This document shows, one piece after another, positions 1 through 9,338 of a DNA stretch of 55,280 bases. This DNA comes from a bacterium (lineage in GTDB: Bacteria > UBP14 > UBA6098 > JAFGQG01), in the NCBI GenBank assembly GCA_016935765.1, contig JAFGQG010000029.1, positions 1-55,280 on the forward strand, in the 5' to 3' direction. Every line of letters starts with the position of its first letter. The first letter of the stretch is position 1. A model generated the notes under the pieces. The model saw nothing but the letters and a program-made list of their open reading frames with translations. It ran no database searches and was not told where the DNA came from. Both the position numbers and the translations under genes were made by a program.

Positions 1-139
1 AATTTCTTAATAATATTGTTTATAAAGAAAATTAATATGTAACAAGGAGGTTGAAGTGGCTGTTAGCTGTTATTTTTGTGGTAAGAAGGAAAAACCGAAA
101 GTAAATTTAAAAACCTACAACCGAAAGGAGAGTAGTGTT

Positions 140-3100
140 ATGAAAAGAATGACGATTGTAGGTGCATTTGTATTATTTAGTTTGTTGTTGATGGGTACGA
201 ATGCACTGGCAACCTGGCAGTACGCTAACTCGTTCAACTTGGTACCGCCAGAAACTGGTGCTCCTTATGGTGAATTCATTCCTGGTTGGTATACTACTGA
301 CTATTCAGTTATCACCTCCTTGGGCGTACCCAGAACAAGTAAATATCTAAGGTACATCGATCCTACCGATGATTTTAACCCGCTCGATTCCGATGCTGCG
401 TTCATGAGATTCGACCTGTTATCGACAGCCTCAGATAATTACTGGAAAGGTATTAAAGTAACCCTTCACGGAAACGAGGACTTCGATCCTAACTATGACT
501 TGCTCCCGATCACTCGCGAGAGAGCCGTAATAAGATTTCCTGATTCCGTTTACGTGGGTGGACCCGATATGAATACCTTCATGGGTCTTCAGATCTATGA
601 GGAACAGGGTATGGCTGCCGGTTCTGATATCAATGCTTTTGACCATATCGACCTCATAAACCATCCAGAACATTTTAGAGACACGTTGATCCTTTGTAAT
701 CCCGCAACGCTTCCCATGATCGTATGTGATACTTTGATAAGTGACGAGTGCTGGCACCTGGATTCGACCGATGCTAACGGCTGGACATGGTGGCATGCCT
801 ACAAATACTTCGAAAGTAACCTCATGGACAGAGCCTCCTGGAGAGAAACCACATACGGGCTTCCTTTCCTGAGATACTGGATGGTTCTGAGAGCCGAAGG
901 CTGTCACTCCCTCGACCAAGAGGGTGGCGAATTCGCCGGAGACCAAAGGTATTGTCCCTATGCAGTTCCTTGCAACGACATGGGTTACGTTGTTGAAGGT
1001 ATTTCTAATGAAGACACCTTCTTCGTTTCAATAGCAGAAGCTGAAGATATAATCGTTTACAAGATTAACACAGACGAAATCCGCAGGGTCGATATGGACC
1101 TTAGTGGCGCTTATACCGATGTTTATGAATACCGTGATTTCGATTGGCCCGATCCTACCGTTCCTGGTTGGCTTCCCGATCACGCAGACTGGGGAAGATG
1201 GGCAAGATCAGAAGAGATCTGGGGCTGGGATCAAATCAAACCTCAGATCAGAACCCTCTATCCCGCTAACGTCGTGCTCTCCAATGGTTACCATACAGAT
1301 TGCATTGACGACGAAGATGATTATATTTTTTCCGCTGATTCAACTCAGCCTATTTCCTTTATAGTAAGAGACGTTGGAACCTGTGTCGAATCCGTCGCTG
1401 TTAAAATCGAATACATAAACGACAATTACTACGGCACTAACTTTCCCGAATACAACAACCACGAGGAAACCTGGATATTCTTCAGGAACCCCCTCAGCCT
1501 GGATCCCGATGACGAAAACGGAAGTATTTCCATGGGATGGCAATGGCGTGTAAGATTCTGGGATCCTCCAAATAACTGGACAGATCCAACACTAAGTGGT
1601 TTCGGAACATGGTCTGAAATGATGGTTTACCCGCTCAATTGCCATTTTCCAGCAAGATGCTGCACCGACTCGTTCGTCATCGAAAATGGCGAAAACTACG
1701 ATGACATACTGGATTGCTTCATCGACGGAGCTCACGTTAAAGTCACTATCTATAGTTTCTCAAGAACTTCTCACTGGCATTATTCTCCCGGCTGGAACGC
1801 CGATACTACATGGGAATTCAGGGTTGACCTCTCCGGACCTAACGCCGATATGATCTGCCCGGAAGCTAACGGACACGACAACGATACCGAAGAATTCTCC
1901 GGTTCCAACCGCAGATCCGATATCGTTGAAGGCTACAGCGAATGGTGGAGATGGCTCGCCGACTCACTCCCGCTGATCGAGATCGAAGTCTATGACGACT
2001 ATGACAGAGTACACGACACGGCTAACCATGGTCTTTATTACAGCGGACACTATCACGAGACATCTACCATAGATTGTGGCGCAGGCGCTGGTATCAACAA
2101 GAGAGACTTCAGAGTACAGTTCGACGTGTACGTATGCCAGTGCACCGAAGATCCAGATTATATGCTGGACAGAACCATGTTCGTTGATGAAAACGACCTC
2201 GGCTGGGGTGTTTATATCGACGAAATACCCAATGGCGAATCAGGAACAATGTGGATCAATTTCGAAGAATTGGCTATGTACGATCCGGATTTCGGTTCAG
2301 CTTGGACCCTGGAATCAGGCGCGGTCATGTATGTCATAATGACCAAACTCTTCGATGATCCCGATTACGGTCAATCAGACGACCTGTTCTTCGGCGATCT
2401 GCCTCTCGGCGCTGATATATATCCATCAGGCTCTTACTGCTTCGGCGGAAGATACGATGCCGATCCTAACTATGGCTGCGATGACGACGAAGATAACCAT
2501 ACTCCTCTTGAAAGCCCACCGACATCTTGTCCCGGCTATTCAGAATACAGCGCTGACACACTCGGCATTATCAGGATAGACCTGGTCGGACCAGTTGCTC
2601 CTGATACCTTCTATTATCCGCCAAGACAATGGATTACAAGTGATACCTTCCAGGTTATCACAGTTGATATATATGACCAGATCGGCTGCCCCGATGTTGA
2701 CAGCAACTTTTCCACCCTTTATGATTGCGTTGCCGGTGTTTATTCAGGTACCGATCCTGATAACCGCCTGGTGATGAACATCAAGGTTCAGGGTTGTGAT
2801 GGAACATGGCATCCGGAATACGTCGATCATCCTACCAGACCGTGGGAAGGTCGCGATTTTATCTGGGGCGGTCCTGGCGATGACTGGCTCTACCTCGAAA
2901 AAATACACGACATGTGGGGCCTCAGGGTCACCTTCGATCCTTACAGAAGATCTGCCGGTGCTATGCACTTCAGAGCAGGCGACAAAGTATGCGTTACCGT
3001 ATATGTTTGGGATAATGCATATAATGATTGCCACCCCGATGATTTCGAACTCGAATGCGAAGACTCTACCTGGGCAGTCGATGTTTACGTTCCTGGTAGA

Positions 3101-6100
3101 AACCACGCTATCGATAAAAGAGATCCTGACTATCTCTATCCGATCCAGAGACAGGTCGCAAGATGGTCATTCTTCGTGGATGTCCATGCTCCTATAGTTA
3201 TAAATGACGATCCAGGTGGTCCTTGTTGCGAACCCTGGACCTATGACTTGAGAGATATAAGTGATCGTGTTGGCGAGTGGTGGTGCGACGAATGGGTAGC
3301 CGGTATTTACGCCGTCGATGTAAAACTTACGTTCCTTGACAGCGCTCATGGCGGTAACCCCAATAATATGGTAAAAGACGTCGTATGCTTCCCCAACGTT
3401 ACTTTTTATTCATGGACCCCAGGACATCACACTGACCCTGATAGAGACCAATGGAGATATGCTACCTTAATATATGGTGGTGAATATGGTGGAGACCCGA
3501 CTAGAGAAGCTAGATTGATAATCTCCTGTATTGACAGCTCGATGGATGAGTGCCATTTCTTCCAGCCTACTGACGTCGTTATCTGCTCTATCTGGGCAGG
3601 CGATAATGTCAACGTGCCTTGGTATCCTGCTACAGTCGCGGGTTTTGGTTATCCGCACGCATGGTACCATGAATACGACAGCTATTCACATCTGCCAGTA
3701 TGCAACTGGAGATATCTCAACCACGATTATTACATCGGGGCTGACGATTCATTGTTGCACTGGGACGGTGACTGCTACACCTATTTCACGCACGTCTATA
3801 ACGATTTCGTGAACTGGAACTGGGCTCTCGCTTACGTTGGCGAAACCGTCGTTCAGGGCGAAACATATATCCAATCAGTCGATTGGTTCAACGATGAGGC
3901 TTTCGATCACTGGGGCAGATCAATGCCGTTCGGATGGCCTCAAGACCTCCATGGTAAATATCTTGATATCCATGCGAGAGAATACGAACAACCTATCTCC
4001 ACGATTGACTACAGAGACGAATTTATCCAGAAGTTCACCAGAGACCTTAACTTTATGTGGGTCGGCGTGGTGACATGTGTGGACAGTATCGTTCTCGAAT
4101 GCGTGGAAGATACTTTCTATGATACCCTTACCGGTCGCGCACCGTATATCCATATCGCAAACTGGAATGCCGATGGCGATCTCGTTTGGGAATTCGAAGA
4201 TTATTATAACTGCCACTGCGATCCGTGCTTCCTCGACTATTATCCCGACAGATACAGATGCTGGGATTACGGCTGGTTCAGAATTGGTCCTCTCGATCAA
4301 CTCGCTCAGTGGATGTACACCATCCGTGACACAGTCGATAACCTGTGCGATATTCAGTTAGGACAGGCTCAGTGGGTCGATACAACCTACGATCCTATTT
4401 ATGGAAGACTGTTCAACTACGGCATTATTGTGGACACTCTCTCCGATATGCCACTCGAAGTTGATACTAACTATATCGTCGCTGGCTGGATGCACAGAGA
4501 TAGCGTGGTCGTTACGTTAGGCGTTCACGTAAGAACTCCTAACCAGTTCGGCACTGATGAAGCTACCTATCTGGAATTCAGATGGGATTATATTCTTGAT
4601 ATGATGCCTCCTACCGCTTACTTCTCAACCCTCGAAGGAACCTATGGTTATGAGGAAGTGAACTGCTACGACAGGCACGCCTGGAATAACCAGTTGAGAG
4701 TAAGGCTGGAGGATATTAGGGATGCGGACGTTGGTTGTTCAGCTAACTATGACGTACCAGCATGGTGGAGTACAGTATGGCCGAATCCAGCAGTTAAAGT
4801 CGGTTCCGACTGGCTGATAAACGAGCTGGGCACTTGGGCTAATCAACCATTGTTCTTAAACTACAATCCTGGCACCTATTACCTCTACACTCAGGAATAC
4901 CTGTATATCGCTAACTGCGCGCCTGAGATAATGCCCGGAAGACACCACGCTGTTGGTCCGGTTACATTATACTCCGGTCTGGAATATACCCCATCAGGTA
5001 CTACTGCAGTGCTGAATACCTATACTGAAGATACTATATTCATCGCGGATACTTTACACGCGGAAGCTATCATTCAAGATAAACTGGGTAACGAAGCACC
5101 AGTACAATCGCCTCAGATAATCCTTGATAATGGATTACCCGAAGTCAAGGGCATGGCTTTTGCCACCTACGACGATGAAGGCGATAGATTCACTAACTGG
5201 GATCCTGAATATTGTTGGGTACCTTGGTCTGATCCAGGCCGCCCGAATCAGGATTCATTAGTGGCTATCTATAACTTCGGCGATCTCTGCACTATCTATG
5301 TTAGAATCTGGTTCGACGATAACATGGACATGAGAGAAGCCGATCCTTCCTACGGTTATATCGTAAGATTCCGTCCGGAAGGCTGGACACACTGGTTCCC
5401 AGTTATTCCGATGCCTACTCACGCTGGCTTCTACCCGCTCTCCAACTACTACATTAATTATAATTACGGAATAATGGCTCCGAGAGGAGTACCTGGTGAA
5501 GATGAATTCACGGATATCGGACGCGAAACAGAAGCAATGTTCCTGGATAACGGCTGGAATAGCGACAGGGAATGGATCGGTTACATGATAATCGCCGGTG
5601 ACGGCATCATGGACGGTCTTGCAACCCTGAGAGTCTCCGGCTTCGATGATAACGCCGCTAATATTATGCTCACGCGCGACTTCCCATTCAGGATTGAAAC
5701 GGAATACTGGTATCCTGAAATATGCTTCCCAGCAACCGATTCATTCGATCTGGAACACACAGACCCATGGGCAACCGATCCGTACGACGACGACCTCGTC
5801 CTTACCGGAAGAAGCGGCACACTCTGCGATTGGCCTTGCGATACCGTTGACGGTAGAACATTCGATCTTACCGCATATAACTACGACGTAGCTATTACTG
5901 ACAGTATCGTATGGTACATCTACTGGGATGCTGAAATGATGGATTCGCTTCCTGATGCAGCCGCAGCAGAAGCTCATTATGTGATAGATAATCCTAGAGA
6001 AGCATGTCAGGTATTCCCTGCTGAAGTTTATGATGTTGTTCATGCATATCCTGAAGCAGCGATGTACATGACTGTTGAATTCAGAGCATACTCAAGATTC

Positions 6101-9100
6101 TACGTCGAAGATTTCGTATCGGAAACGCTATGGAATGTTCTTGTAGATAACGAGTCACCTTGCACCCACGTCAATTTTGACAATACCGTTGCCGGCGGTA
6201 TGATTCCTCCAGGTGGTATGGGAGTAACGATCATACCTTACGCTACAAGTAACGTCAGAATAGTACTTACCGGAACTGGTGTACCTGATGTTGACTATGT
6301 TCTGTACTTCTACCAGGATATTCTCACTGGTGAACATTATCCTATCATTCCGGAAACTGCTCACGAAGACGAAGGATGCGGCTACGTCGCGGTTGGCGCA
6401 TCACCCGATAATCCATACTACGATCCAATTAACGAAGCCATTATATATGACTGGGATTGGATGCACGGATATGGCTTAACTCCTGGTATCTACAGGATCA
6501 AAGCCAGAGGCTACGACCTCATCAATATCCAGTACGGCGAATGCTCCTACGATGATGAGTGCATGCTTACATCATACGAAACATTCTATCACCCGTTCAC
6601 CGTTATTATGGATACTATTCTCGTACCTTATGAAGTACTATTCGCTCGCGGCGACAACTTCTGTGATGCGACAATGTCCACCTTCGGTGACATTTATTGC
6701 TGGGATGCTGCCTATTGCCTGCCGGATTGGCCCGGTTGGGTAAATGAAGAACTTGACGGAATCGTTGATGAATTCCCATACCTCGACAAATTCCCGATCA
6801 CTACATTCACCAATCCTGACTATACATCCGGACCTCCCGATCCCCTGATGCATCCTTTCGTCGAAAACGGCGGATATCCCGGCGATTCACTCTACGTTAT
6901 GTTCATGGACGTTGGAGCTGACTCTATCGACATGATCATCGAAGACGAATTCGGCGGTCATATAAGCGGTTCCAACCTCAGGATCTTCCGTAGAATGTAT
7001 CCTGAAGATATGTGGATGAACCCATGCGATGAAATGTACTACTACGTATATAACTGGATCGTTGACGACCAGGATAACAGATACGATGGTCCTGTTAAAG
7101 TTACTATAGTCCTTTACTTCTGGAACGAATTCTACAGCGAAGTAACGATAACCGAACACGTATCCTATATCCTGCTCGACACTTATGATCCATATTATGT
7201 GACTGCTCTGACCAGAATGGGAACCGGTGAGCCTCTCCTCTTCTGCCACAACGAAGATTATCCGGGTGAGAAGATCTGGGTAACTAATGCTGGCGAGATT
7301 GAAGTCGGCGTTTACTGGCACGAAACTGTCTTTGACCAGGCTGATTTCTCACCAGGCTTCATCGATTACGATCCTACTGGAAGAAACTGGAGACACCTGA
7401 GAATGACCATTGACGGACAGCCTCATTCCGGATTCCATACAGATGATCCTAACGATCACCTGGAAGCCAGATTGTGGCACTCATTGGTTATCGATGAGTT
7501 CCTTGATCCTATAGCTGACTGGGTACGTGATTACGATGAATATTACGATGACTGCGACTGGTTCAACAACAACTTCTATGGCTATAGATGGTATGTTGCG
7601 GATGACGTACGCGGAAACGGTTTCACCAAGCTACTTATCAAGGGCCGTGACGTAGCCGGTAACATCCTGGATTATGACGAAGCGGAACTCTCAATCTCCG
7701 AAGGTAAATTCGCGCTGATCGATGTTACTGTACCAGAATGCGTAAATACCGATCTGGTTTATGCTACTGAAGTTTCCTTCGCCGCCGATCCAGGCGCTTT
7801 CGATGATAACTTCATCGACGCCGGTTACTACGATCCAGTCGGTGGTACTTACGTTTACATCGATCTTTACGTGGACGATGCTTACGTAATGACTGTATGG
7901 GTCAACCCTGACGGAAGTGTCACACCTGTGGTTGCTTCCTTCACCGACGGTGATATCGTTCACATGATGGTCTATGACCTTGCTGGCAACTACGCAGAAT
8001 GTGAAGTCGAGGTTGCGCCTCACTACACATGCTGCGACTTTGAGCTCTGCCCGGGATGGAACTTCATTTCAGTACCGCGTACTCTCGAAGATGCAACCAT
8101 CGATGCTAACTTCCCAGCAGAAGTTGACATCTATATTATGGATGCCGCTGGTGAATTCATTGGACCAATGGATAGATCAACTGAACTTGAAGTGAACAAG
8201 GGCTATGTAGCTTATGCTCCTGACTATATCTCATTCTCCATCTGCGGAAGGTGCGTCGAAGAATGGTCTTATGAACTGGTTACCGGTTGGAACCTTATAG
8301 GTTCTCTCTGTGACCCGGTCCCATTCGTAATGCCTGACACCGACCCAGCTGGTATAATCGAGCCCGACAATACTTTCTGGTATGATGCCTGCACTGATGC
8401 ATATTACCAGGTCGAGGAACTTACTCCTTGCATGGCGCATCTGGTATTGGCTGCTGGCGAAGGTACTCTCTACGTACCAGCCAGGACCAGGATAGTTCAT
8501 ACCGTTTGGAAACCGACTCCAATCAACCCGCTCTGGACAGTTTCCCTCTCGTTCGATTCGAAAGAACTGGACAAGGAACTGATCATCGGTCTTGGAGAAG
8601 GCGCATCCGACAGATATGACAGAGGCACTGATGAGGCTAGTCTCCCGACAATTCCCGGAAGACCAGACGTATATCTGGATAACGCAATGGTGAAAAACAT
8701 CAATGCTCCGGATAACGTGGTGATCTGGGATGTCAATGTTAAGGGAGAATTCACCCTTAGTGTCAATCCTGATCTCATTCCCGAAGGTTACTCCATACTC
8801 GTTCACACTGGTGAAAAACAGGTGAACCTCGCTGAAGAAACTGTTACCCTCAGCGATGGAGTGTACAAAGTGGGCGCTATCAGAACCATTATTCCCGAAG
8901 CTTATGCTCTCGACCAGAACAGACCTAATCCGTTCAACGCTACCACAGTGATCAACTACGCTGTTCCCGAAGAAGCACACGTTAGACTCGAAGTCTATAA
9001 CGTTCTCGGTAACAAACTGGTTACACTCGTGGATGATGTTGAAACTGCTGGCTTCAAGAGCGTAATGTGGGATGGTAAAGATGCAGACCACAATGACGTC

Positions 9101-9175
9101 GGAACCGGAGTTTACTTCTACAAGCTCAGAACTGATAACTATACTTCCATCAAGAAGATGATCTTGATGAAATAG
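140..9175 (+). CDS. Giant secreted multi-domain protein with C-terminal sorting domain (3011 aa)
   Basis: An exported surface or released protein of unknown function. The chosen ATG has a good ribosome site (AAAGGAG at 125-131) and begins a clear signal peptide, MKRMTIVGAFVLFSLLLMG, with likely cleavage after NALA. An in-frame GTG at 56 also has a strong ribosome site (AAGGAGG at 44-50) and would add 28 residues containing a CYFC motif ahead of the signal peptide. The body is acidic, rich in Trp, Tyr and Asp, poor in Lys and rich in Cys, and reads as a series of beta-sandwich or Ig-like units (recurring VDLSGP, IDLVGP, FFVDVHAPIV and ILDNGLPEV boundaries). Around residues 2630-2790 there are two GWN-F/L-I-S/G segments. 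Residues about 2921-3011 form a type-A sorting domain: RPNPFNATT, VYNVLGNK, WDGKDADHND, GTGVYFYKL, ending KKMILMK. It lacks module A of its neighbours. The boundaries of the repeats are my estimate and no enzymatic motif is visible. Confidence 0.85.
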   Translation: MKRMTIVGAFVLFSLLLMGTNALATWQYANSFNLVPPETGAPYGEFIPGWYTTDYSVITSLGVPRTSKYLRYIDPTDDFNPLDSDAAFMRFDLLSTASDNYWKGIKVTLHGNEDFDPNYDLLPITRERAVIRFPDSVYVGGPDMNTFMGLQIYEEQGMAAGSDINAFDHIDLINHPEHFRDTLILCNPATLPMIVCDTLISDECWHLDSTDANGWTWWHAYKYFESNLMDRASWRETTYGLPFLRYWMVLRAEGCHSLDQEGGEFAGDQRYCPYAVPCNDMGYVVEGISNEDTFFVSIAEAEDIIVYKINTDEIRRVDMDLSGAYTDVYEYRDFDWPDPTVPGWLPDHADWGRWARSEEIWGWDQIKPQIRTLYPANVVLSNGYHTDCIDDEDDYIFSADSTQPISFIVRDVGTCVESVAVKIEYINDNYYGTNFPEYNNHEETWIFFRNPLSLDPDDENGSISMGWQWRVRFWDPPNNWTDPTLSGFGTWSEMMVYPLNCHFPARCCTDSFVIENGENYDDILDCFIDGAHVKVTIYSFSRTSHWHYSPGWNADTTWEFRVDLSGPNADMICPEANGHDNDTEEFSGSNRRSDIVEGYSEWWRWLADSLPLIEIEVYDDYDRVHDTANHGLYYSGHYHETSTIDCGAGAGINKRDFRVQFDVYVCQCTEDPDYMLDRTMFVDENDLGWGVYIDEIPNGESGTMWINFEELAMYDPDFGSAWTLESGAVMYVIMTKLFDDPDYGQSDDLFFGDLPLGADIYPSGSYCFGGRYDADPNYGCDDDEDNHTPLESPPTSCPGYSEYSADTLGIIRIDLVGPVAPDTFYYPPRQWITSDTFQVITVDIYDQIGCPDVDSNFSTLYDCVAGVYSGTDPDNRLVMNIKVQGCDGTWHPEYVDHPTRPWEGRDFIWGGPGDDWLYLEKIHDMWGLRVTFDPYRRSAGAMHFRAGDKVCVTVYVWDNAYNDCHPDDFELECEDSTWAVDVYVPGRNHAIDKRDPDYLYPIQRQVARWSFFVDVHAPIVINDDPGGPCCEPWTYDLRDISDRVGEWWCDEWVAGIYAVDVKLTFLDSAHGGNPNNMVKDVVCFPNVTFYSWTPGHHTDPDRDQWRYATLIYGGEYGGDPTREARLIISCIDSSMDECHFFQPTDVVICSIWAGDNVNVPWYPATVAGFGYPHAWYHEYDSYSHLPVCNWRYLNHDYYIGADDSLLHWDGDCYTYFTHVYNDFVNWNWALAYVGETVVQGETYIQSVDWFNDEAFDHWGRSMPFGWPQDLHGKYLDIHAREYEQPISTIDYRDEFIQKFTRDLNFMWVGVVTCVDSIVLECVEDTFYDTLTGRAPYIHIANWNADGDLVWEFEDYYNCHCDPCFLDYYPDRYRCWDYGWFRIGPLDQLAQWMYTIRDTVDNLCDIQLGQAQWVDTTYDPIYGRLFNYGIIVDTLSDMPLEVDTNYIVAGWMHRDSVVVTLGVHVRTPNQFGTDEATYLEFRWDYILDMMPPTAYFSTLEGTYGYEEVNCYDRHAWNNQLRVRLEDIRDADVGCSANYDVPAWWSTVWPNPAVKVGSDWLINELGTWANQPLFLNYNPGTYYLYTQEYLYIANCAPEIMPGRHHAVGPVTLYSGLEYTPSGTTAVLNTYTEDTIFIADTLHAEAIIQDKLGNEAPVQSPQIILDNGLPEVKGMAFATYDDEGDRFTNWDPEYCWVPWSDPGRPNQDSLVAIYNFGDLCTIYVRIWFDDNMDMREADPSYGYIVRFRPEGWTHWFPVIPMPTHAGFYPLSNYYINYNYGIMAPRGVPGEDEFTDIGRETEAMFLDNGWNSDREWIGYMIIAGDGIMDGLATLRVSGFDDNAANIMLTRDFPFRIETEYWYPEICFPATDSFDLEHTDPWATDPYDDDLVLTGRSGTLCDWPCDTVDGRTFDLTAYNYDVAITDSIVWYIYWDAEMMDSLPDAAAAEAHYVIDNPREACQVFPAEVYDVVHAYPEAAMYMTVEFRAYSRFYVEDFVSETLWNVLVDNESPCTHVNFDNTVAGGMIPPGGMGVTIIPYATSNVRIVLTGTGVPDVDYVLYFYQDILTGEHYPIIPETAHEDEGCGYVAVGASPDNPYYDPINEAIIYDWDWMHGYGLTPGIYRIKARGYDLINIQYGECSYDDECMLTSYETFYHPFTVIMDTILVPYEVLFARGDNFCDATMSTFGDIYCWDAAYCLPDWPGWVNEELDGIVDEFPYLDKFPITTFTNPDYTSGPPDPLMHPFVENGGYPGDSLYVMFMDVGADSIDMIIEDEFGGHISGSNLRIFRRMYPEDMWMNPCDEMYYYVYNWIVDDQDNRYDGPVKVTIVLYFWNEFYSEVTITEHVSYILLDTYDPYYVTALTRMGTGEPLLFCHNEDYPGEKIWVTNAGEIEVGVYWHETVFDQADFSPGFIDYDPTGRNWRHLRMTIDGQPHSGFHTDDPNDHLEARLWHSLVIDEFLDPIADWVRDYDEYYDDCDWFNNNFYGYRWYVADDVRGNGFTKLLIKGRDVAGNILDYDEAELSISEGKFALIDVTVPECVNTDLVYATEVSFAADPGAFDDNFIDAGYYDPVGGTYVYIDLYVDDAYVMTVWVNPDGSVTPVVASFTDGDIVHMMVYDLAGNYAECEVEVAPHYTCCDFELCPGWNFISVPRTLEDATIDANFPAEVDIYIMDAAGEFIGPMDRSTELEVNKGYVAYAPDYISFSICGRCVEEWSYELVTGWNLIGSLCDPVPFVMPDTDPAGIIEPDNTFWYDACTDAYYQVEELTPCMAHLVLAAGEGTLYVPARTRIVHTVWKPTPINPLWTVSLSFDSKELDKELIIGLGEGASDRYDRGTDEASLPTIPGRPDVYLDNAMVKNINAPDNVVIWDVNVKGEFTLSVNPDLIPEGYSILVHTGEKQVNLAEETVTLSDGVYKVGAIRTIIPEAYALDQNRPNPFNATTVINYAVPEEAHVRLEVYNVLGNKLVTLVDDVETAGFKSVMWDGKDADHNDVGTGVYFYKLRTDNYTSIKKMILMK

Positions 9176-9186
9176 TACCAGATATA

Positions 9187-9229
9187 AGGGCTATGGGAGG
9201 GGAATTTCCCCTCCCGTAGCCTTTTTTTT
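9187..9229 (+). terminator. Rho-independent terminator after the giant secreted protein gene
   Basis: A very strong hairpin whose arms GGCTATGGGAGGGG and CCCCTCCCGTAGCC pair with one G-U wobble around a small AATTT loop. It is followed by eight T. It starts 12 bases after the stop codon and isolates the giant gene from the next one. Confidence 0.93.
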
Positions 9230-9338
9230 AAAAAGCATTGGAAAGGGGAAAAATTATTGAAATCACTGATAGAGATTTGTTGCTTTTTTAGAGAGAAAAG
9301 ATAGAAATTTTAACTTTTTAAAGGAGGGAGTGTATATC

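Noticed and set aside
60..139. Possible c-di-GMP or other riboswitch upstream of the giant gene
   Set aside because: The expected conserved core (such as the paired AAA-GGG and GACGC blocks) is not present.
431..946. A 171-aa open frame on the - strand
   Set aside because: Fully within the giant protein gene on the other strand and without protein-like features.
8231..9091. A 286-aa open frame on the - strand
   Set aside because: It lies opposite the C-terminal end of the giant secreted protein and has no signature or ribosome site. It is a shadow of the biased codon use there.
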